Assembly: GCA_946894095.1 (NCBI GenBank)
Contig: OX335646.2
Span: 16,548,077-16,612,076 of the forward strand
Direction: 5' to 3'
DNA length: 64,000 bases
DNA from: Incurvaria masculella
Lineage: Eukaryota; Arthropoda; Insecta; Lepidoptera; Incurvariidae
The translations under genes were made by a program, and so were the position numbers. A model generated the notes under the pieces. That model was not told the origin of the DNA and ran no database searches. It worked only from the letters and a program-made list of their open reading frames with translations. Of the stretch, positions 34,901-43,900 are shown in pieces (within the stretch, counting starts at the first letter, position 1; each line of letters opens with the position of its first letter).

Positions 34901-37900
34901 CCCTTATATTCGCAATGTCTGCGCGAAAAATGCCGGGGTTGTGCACCGCTGAATTAACGTTTTTCCTTTTATTTTGCACTGTCATTTTTGAGTTGGTGTG
35001 AAGGGGTTGCACAGGGAACAAGCGGCGAAGATTTGTGGTCAAAGCGCAACTCTCTGGTTTCGTCACTATCTGCCTGGGATGGTGAGAAACCGACACGATG
35101 GACGGAAGGGCCCCCGGTCCCCCCCGGAAGTGGCCGCCGGGACCCCGGCAGTCCGGTCACCAACCGGCACGACGGACCACTCCGAGATTATGCGCCGAGT
35201 GATGGTGCAGCCTTCTGTGATGGTTAGGCACAGACCGGGCCCTGAACTACTCGGCGGGCGGGCAGCGGACACCCGTTTCACCAGGTCTCCCTGGCCATCG
35301 TGTCGATCCCTTACTCCCAAGCAGTGATTCCGCTTTAGAGTCACTGGACCACTCCTCTTCGCCCCTAAATCCCCCTTGCTACTGGGTCCTCGGGATTCAC
35401 GCCGGAACACAGCGAACTGCTTGGCGACGCGGCTTATCACCGAGTGTGGTAGCGTACCCAGTCGACCTAGCGGTCTACCACACGCTGGATCCCTTAGTCG
35501 CCTTTTACGACATGCACGGGAAGATATGCAGTGGGCCCATTTGTATTCTTTTAACGTGCTGGTACCCACACAGCACAGAATTCATGCACCACTTTCTTTC
35601 TTTTTCTGAGCTGTAAAAGTGCATTTCTTCAAGAATGCGAGCTGCTCCACGGTTCGGAATCTATGTAAAACAGTAGGTCCCCTTCCCCTACTAGGTGGTA
35701 GGCATTAAGCCTGCCCGGGTTGGTACTATCGCATTCGATGAAAATATGGTCGAAACGGCAATGAAAAACTGTACGTGTTGTCTATCCAGTTCAATGTAGC
35801 CGTCGTCATAAAGGGAAGGTCCTGGCATGGCACCTAATTCCTTTGGAAATGTGGTGTTGGGCTATTATCATAAAGGTAGTTGTGTGGTATCAGCCACCCA
35901 TGTCTGGTTTCACATGTGCAGCTTACAAGAATTAGCGAACTCATCTCACCCCTACGTTCAGTAAGTTCAAAACCGCGACCCGCACGACATGAGCTCGCAG
36001 CACGGCGTCCCCCCCCCCTCCCGCACGCCCGCAGCCGACGCGGAGGCGGGGGGGGGGGGCTGCGTTTACATCGACACGCGCGTGAATTATTGATAGCTCT
36101 GCACTTGACCTTCCGGCCCGTACGATGGAGACGCGGGGAAGCAGCACGCCGCAACTCAAGGCCACAGCAGACTATGCGCAGCTGCCCGCTCGATCACTAA
36201 TCGTTCAGTCGTTCAAAAGTAATAAAATAAGCCCGAGCACCCAATAGGGTGCTCGGGCTCCCGGTCCATTGTTGAAACGATTTTGAGTGGTGTATCTTCA
36301 CTCAAACTTGCTACGCGTTGAAATTGGATTGAAGCCCTAGCCTGAGTACTTCGGTAATGTGAAATACCGGTCGACTAAAATTTTTAAATGTTGGCGATAG
36401 TGTACAAAAATGTGTAAGATGGATTTTTTTAGGTTCCGTACCCAAAGGGAGCCAACCTCCGCTGTCCGTCCGTCCGTCAGTATGCTGTATCTCATGAGCC
36501 GTTATAGGCAGACAGCTGAAATTTCCACAGAGTGTGTATTTCTTTTGCCGCTATAACAACAATAATAAATAATAATAAAAAACAATTGAAAACAAAAGAG
36601 GGCCACGATACATTTTAGTTATTTTTTTTTTATTGATTTAAATCTTTTCGATGGTACGGAACCCTTCGTGTGCGAATCCGATTCGCACTTGCCGGTTTTT
36701 TCTCTATTTATACATGCTCAAAAATATAGACTTGATTTCTTTGGTATCGTGGTTTTATTATTAAATCTCTGGTGTCACCGCTTCTTTCTGAAAATGTCTA
36801 GTGAAAGTAAAACAGATTAAGACTTAGCCCTACAGTCCAGTTTGTTCGTTCCTGCGATCGTATTACCTGCGTCGCAAGTAGCAATTTTACGTGCTCACCC
36901 TGCGGAGCGAGTGCTCGCGCGAGTCGCTCGGACTGTAAACAGTGCTTGGGGGCGGCGAAGGGGCCCTGTTCCTGGAGATATCCAGGGTTTTAGCCTTCCT
37001 TAAGACTGACAACTTTTAATCTTTCCGGATTTCCGAGTAAAACTTCTAAAAAAACTTTTTTTAGGCAGCAAAATCGCCATTGCATAGGATAAAATGTCCG
37101 GACTGTTTTGGAATTTTTTGTCTTTTCAACATGTCAAATTTTATAATGGTAGCTCGGTGGAATGCCTGGGACGAACTGGGTGCAGTGCTAAAAGGGCCCA
37201 AGCGAGTAGCTGTACTCACTTTGGCAACTTTCACTTAGCAACAATAGTTCACATGTTGCTCAGAAGCGTACTCGCACAACTACTGCGCATCGTCTGCTAC
37301 AGCCTTTGGATGATACCACCGTGATCAAATACTTTCAACTCCACACACACAAATCTGTCCCCTAGCAAAATGAATCGGAACACAAAACCACAAATTTCGT
37401 CAAGAAATGTCTGATAAAATAATCGCTTATTCAATGAGCAAAAAATCTGAGGTTAGAGTACAGATGCGTTCATTTTTTAACCTCAGCCAATTATCCGTCA
37501 GAACGAGCAGCATGTGACGCGATTACCATCAGCTCGACATTGACACATTTTGCCCGCGCGGTCTTGCCGCTTGGGTGGGTGCGGTGAGCGACCGTGCGAC
37601 CGTGCGACCGCGCGACCGTGCGACCGGGCGACCGTGCGACCGTGCGACCGTTCGACGCGACAGCGACCGCGTGATGGAGTTGTCAGTGGCTTCCCGGATT
37701 AGAGACCTACGTCAAATAATCCTACGTGACCAAGGTATGTAAATATTTAAGAGCAAATATTTTTATTTAGATTTGACCACTATTTTGATAACGCCGTCAT
37801 TAGGTTAGGTTAGGTTAGATTTATTGGCAAATACCTCAAATACTAAAGGATCCGAGTCAAAATAAGTCTACAGATTGCTCAAGGTTATAAAGATCGGATG

Positions 37901-40900
37901 AGCACGTAACGTAAAACATGACGTATGCTAGTGAGTCGTAATAGGATTAATTAAACAATCATCTGAGTAATGTTAATCAAGGTGTGTTTAGTTAGGATCA
38001 GACCCGGCGGAAGTTAAGGAGGCGCGATGTCTCGAGCACGACTTTGGCTCGTTTCCGTGTACTTTTTTCCTGTTTTAATCAATCAAAACATTCGATGATA
38101 TTTTCGAATATAGAATGAATACACTTGATGGTAAATGTTAGATATTTCGTCATTAGACTGCGCCACGTGCTTTCCAGTGCTGTATAGCAAGAGTTTCCGC
38201 GAACCGTAATAAGACTGTAAGTACATTAATCGACACATGTAGCATGTTATTTAAATGGTGGGATCATCTTACTAATCCTTCATGAAATAGTTACTTCGCG
38301 AATTCGGCATGATGATCATTTGACGGTGAATGTGATGATAGCCATCCCCACGTACGGCTGCACACAAACAACACATCCACCACCTCGTTCACCATGACCA
38401 CACATGACCAATGTGATTAATGATTTAGTTATAAATACATAACAATAAAACAAACGCATTGAAATATTCTGCAGAGGCACCTGGCTAACAAGAATGTAGG
38501 CGTCAGTGCATCCTTGACACTCGACATGCTGCCACTTCGCGGTAGAGATCTATCTATTCACTTCCACTACTAGATTTGTTGTCATGGGAAAACATTCGTA
38601 CGGACTACAGTCACTACAGGTCATGCATCTAAACTTCACTAATGATATGTTGGTACATCCGTTTCATTGAACTAAATCTCTATCTACTAGATGGCGCACA
38701 TCCTTGAATGTCGTTAAGGAATTTCGATATCTTAATTATTGCAGTCAAAATCAAAACCATCTAGTAGTTAGAGGAGGCATTGTGTCGAATAGAAGATATG
38801 CTTTGAATTCGTTGACTGCTCTGGATAGTCCAGTGAATAGAGTAGTAAACATACTATCCGAAGGTCGCAGATTCGAACTTTGCATTTTCTGCTTGTTTTC
38901 AAAATCAGATTACAATGCTTCATGGTATATGTCGTTTTTGAACCTCACATTGAATACAATATATTATTTGTTTATTCAAATAGTTACAACTAGGTGAATT
39001 TGGGGATGCCCAAAAAGGCGGAATGACATGATACCACAGAGACTGCGGCTGAGATAAATAGTCGTAAAAGATACTAAGACTAACGGAAAGTAGTACTTTG
39101 TGACGTCACTTTGATACATTTTGTATCGACAAAATCTCAAAATAATGCAAATTGACGTCACAAAGTGCTACTTTTCGTTAGTCTTAGTTTCTGTTACGAC
39201 TATTTATCTCAGCCTGCGACTAATACATGTAGTCAACTAAAACATGACAAAGTGGGCACTGAGCGTGTGCTCCGTGCAATCTCTACCGTTATTACAGCAG
39301 CAGCAACATCAGGGCAATCATCACATCACGTTTCCGCTTCTTTTAACAATCCTTACATAAATAAATAATCTTCCCCACACAGTATATAATGGCACGGTTG
39401 TTTTTTCTTCATGAGAAAATTCGGACGGCTTAGCGCGGCGCGTGGATCCGGAACTGTACATGACCTCACGATCAATCACTGGACTTTTTACATAATATGT
39501 GATACGAAAATACGCACAGCGTACTCATGCTAATTCTGTAGAAAATACATATGAACTGTGACCAAGCGGGAGTCAAACCGCCCTGATATAAACTAGGGCA
39601 TACTTGTTTTACTGTATTTATTTTAAATTTTAAGAGCGACATATGGCGTACACCTGGCACTGACATAAAAGTCGCCCGACGACGCCCATGAGCTTTCGAA
39701 ATTTTACGGGGTCGGCGAAAACCATGCTGGCTGGTCAGGTGCGTCCACAGTCGACAGACCTTATCGATAAAGGACCTAAGTGTCAATTCATTCTTATTTT
39801 GGGATTATCAACAGTGAATAGGCGTATGTCCTGTCTCCCATGTTTTGAGTTGAGCGATAGTAGAAAGGTAATGGAGAGATGGCGTTATTCAGCCCCATAG
39901 ATAAATTTCTGTGGTAGATATAGAATATAGGTAGAAAGATAAAAGAACACAGAGATACCCTTTATTCCTTTTGAGTTTAAGGGTGCCTAAATTCTGACAT
40001 ACCCCGGTGTCATCGAAGAGGCATGGCGCTGTATCGAGTCCAAGAAGCCAAGCAGGTGCTGAACAATACTCCACGTAAGACCTTATCTGCGCCTTGTAGA
40101 GGAGCAGTTCTTGGTCTGGCGTGAAATACTGATGCACTCTATTCAGGACTCCCAGCTATTTTCGGGTGAGCTCATATATTTGTTATGTACTTCATATCAA
40201 ATTGCTTTGTAGTTGAAATTTAGGTCAACTTTTTGAAATCTTAAATAAGAGAGAATTATTGAACGTAATATATTATTATCAAATATATCGCCAAATTACC
40301 TTACAAACATTAAGCCTATTATACAATTAATAATAGGCAAAATCATTAACATGATGTTGGGTGATTATCGATCGTAAAGTGAACTACATGACTTTTAACG
40401 AGTCCAAACCACTATAGCAACTGAGCGTACCCGTTAGCTACTGATACTTTCCGAACGATGCGCGAAATAAACCTGGTTAAATTCTTATTCCCGTGCTCCT
40501 AAATAAGTAATTGACGGCTTTTCGTTTAACAACTTTCCTTCCCGTAGCACTCTGTACCCGAAAGCCGCGACGGTCGACTTGCGATTCGCTGGAAAAGTTT
40601 TGCTAATCCTGTCATCCACACTACATGATTACCACCTGAAGTCGTATAAACTACACACCGCTAAAACTGAAAATATATGCATCGGTGGGGATCAGAATCA
40701 GGTTCCATTGATCGCCTAATACATACCAAAAGTCAATTCTTTACTTGTAGTCTACTTTGTAGTGGAAATCTGTATTAGACAACACATTTCAGCACATTTT
40801 ATCTATATACATATAATCATAGATTAATTGAGCAATCTATGATATAATTCATCTGTACCTGTGTATGTCATTGACTTCCTCCATAACGGCTGGACCGATT

Positions 40901-43900
40901 TTGATCACATTTTGAGTGGGTCCTAGCTTAAATTCACAATTGGACCTATTAGATGGCGCTTCGAGTGAATGTGCAAAACTAAATTAACCAGAGCGTCCAG
41001 AGCCGGTAACTTTGATCATAAGTAACTAGGTAAAGTTACCGGCTCTGGTTGCATGCAGTTGATTTCTCGAATAAAATATAATTAAAATAACTAGCACCAC
41101 TAAACTCCGGTTCATCTGGATCTGGAGCTGAACCAGCGTCAGATGGGAAAAAAAATTTTAGGATATTCGATTAATTCTGCAGCAAACAGATATGAATGCC
41201 AAATATTCTGCCAATAAGAGCGCAAAAGGTGACATAAACGCTTTTAATCAGTTAATAATTGATCGACGTCCCTCGCATATTTTCTCACATCTTACGCCGG
41301 TTTCCCCCCAGGGCTCGCAATACACACGAAATATTAAAGAGACCAACCATCGAGTATTTTAAACAGCTAGCTAAGGTTCGCGGCTCCGTTCAGGCTAATT
41401 TCGTTTTGGACAATCAGTCGAGCGGAGCCCGATGAAACGGGGCCATACACCCAAGTTTCATCACAATCAGTTGAATAATTTTGAATGGATACGGTACGGC
41501 CCCACCCCCCTTCCCCCGGTTCACCCCTTTAAGGATGACATTTAAAAAAATCAGTTATTATTACACCTCTCGTGTACTCACGGAATATTTCCTCCAAATT
41601 TCAAATCTGGCGGTCATCATGGCTTAGGCTGTGTATTGTTTGTCAGTCAATAACGATGCTGTTATTAGTCAAGACGGATAACCAAGCTCACCTGGAACAC
41701 GCTCCAGAACTTGAAAGAGCCCTCGTTGATGATGAAGTCGTAGTAACCGGCCCAGGGGTCGGTGTAGCGCGGCTTGGCGGGTTTCGCGGTCGTAGTGGTG
41801 TCGTGGTGGTCGTCGTAGTAGTCGTCCATGTCACCGCGTCCGCGCCCTGTCTCCTGCAACACATTACAATTGTACCTCCATGTTGTAACATTAGACAGGT
41901 CGCAGTAGCTATCCCGGGGCGCTGTAAGTGGTAGTTAAAACGTGGTGATCGTCGTAGTAGTCGTCCATGTCACCGCTTCCGCGCCCCATCTCCTGCAACA
42001 CATTACAATTGTACCTCCATGTTGTAACATTAGACAGGTCGCAGTAGCTATCCCGGGGCGCTGTAAGTGGTAGTTAAAACGTGGTGATCGTCGTAGTAGT
42101 CATGCATGTCAGCGTGCTCGCGCCTTCTAAATGTTGTAACATCAGAGACACACCGCAGTACCCTGTCCTGGGGTCGCTGTAGGTAAGAGTGGTGTCATGG
42201 TGGTCGTTGCATAGGTCAATCCAGCTTGCTAGTCCAAAAATACAGTACACGTATCTATTCTCGAAATGGTAGGCAAAATAACACCTTATAATCCAATGTA
42301 TAAGTTTATTTCCAAAGTACTGCCCCGTATTTGTATGTCGTTACAAATACGCGAGACGGTCAGAGTAAGCTCAAAGAGCGCTGTCTTGGGGGATATTTCT
42401 GATTGCTCCTCGCTGTAATAATTATTGTAAAACGTGTAAAGTGGAGTCGAACCTGGAGTGCGGTGGTGTTGGCGGGCGCGGCTGCCGGTGGTGGCGGCGG
42501 CGGTGGGAGCTTGCCGCGCGACGCTGCCGCCGCGGCGCGGTTGCTGTTGACGCGGCGCACGACGTCGAGCACCGTGCGCATGATGGTCAGGACGAGCTCG
42601 GAGGGCGCCAGCTTGGGGCGCGGCGGCTCCGGATCTGGCGTTTCTGACTGCTCCTCGCTGTATTCACGATCTCGGTACCTGAAATGCATTGAGGTTATCA
42701 ATAAAGTCACCTCTTTTAGTTTTATTTATTTTAGCGGTAATGCCTGCGGTCCTCCTTTTTTTCACGCCCGAACCTACTTTTAAGCTTTGAGACCCCTTCC
42801 CTTCTTCCTAGCTTGTAAAAATGTATTAAACCCTGTTCAAGGTGGGCCTTCCCGCTCAACTCCCCATACAAACCTGGAAAGAAGATCATGCCCATATTTT
42901 TCGTCAGAGATCCAAAATTTTGCTCAAAATATCTTAATTTGATCGAACTAGACGTCTGATGACTGTTGAAATTGTAAAATTGTCGTTGATTTCTAGGTTA
43001 TAAGGTCCGAAAGTTCGAATTTTTCGCGCGTTTTATACAATAACTGCGGAGATAGTTTACTCAACGATAAAATAAAAACAATCTTAAAAAGATTTTATCA
43101 GACATAGCTCAATCCATTTGGTTTTCGTTAGATTTTTGACTACAGCGGTCGTGGTTTACTTTTAGCTATAAGTAGGTTTGTTATTAAAATGTTCAAAAAT
43201 CTTATCCAAATTAAACACTATGCGCATTGTCTGCTTTGTGGACATTTTGCATCCTCCTCATAACGGAGCATGACTTTTTCTTTGAAACATAGAAGGTCCC
43301 AGAGCTCAATAGCACGGTTTTTTACCGTGCCCACAAATGAGTTAGTCCCGCCGGGAAGGGCCAACTTAAAGTGGAAATATGTTGTGATATGCTCATATCA
43401 CGACAACGAGGTTGGCCATGCGTTTCATTTAATTTATTAAATGTATCAACCCATATAAAGTGCGTGGCAACCAAAATAAGTACATAATGGACTTTTGACA
43501 AGATTCAATTCTCCATGGCCATAATTTGTAACGGTGATATGGAAGACCCAAATATATATTATAATACTATACTATAATAACTGTGATAATAACCCTATAA
43601 TATATATTGTTGACACCTGAAATGCAGGGCGCAATATGAATCACGGAAAGGGTTTACGATTGCCAGATTTTAACAACACTCCTCTTTCTCGGTAATTTTT
43701 TAATTTAATTGAGTTTTCTTCTCATTTTAATTAACATTGTTGGACTTCTAGCATATATTTTACACAAAATATGCTGTAACCTTTTTTCTTAGCGATGATT
43801 TTATCTCGATTGTATTAAATTCGAATGTATGAGTATATAAATTCACCATATTATATTGAGTATAATATTTTCAATAGCGCAATTTGTTTTTGTTAGATAC

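Noticed and set aside
35066..35569. 167-codon minus frame in the LINE leader
   Set aside because: No gag, zinc-knuckle or other motif. It overlaps the 5' region shared with SINE-like heads and looks like an open leader rather than ORF1.
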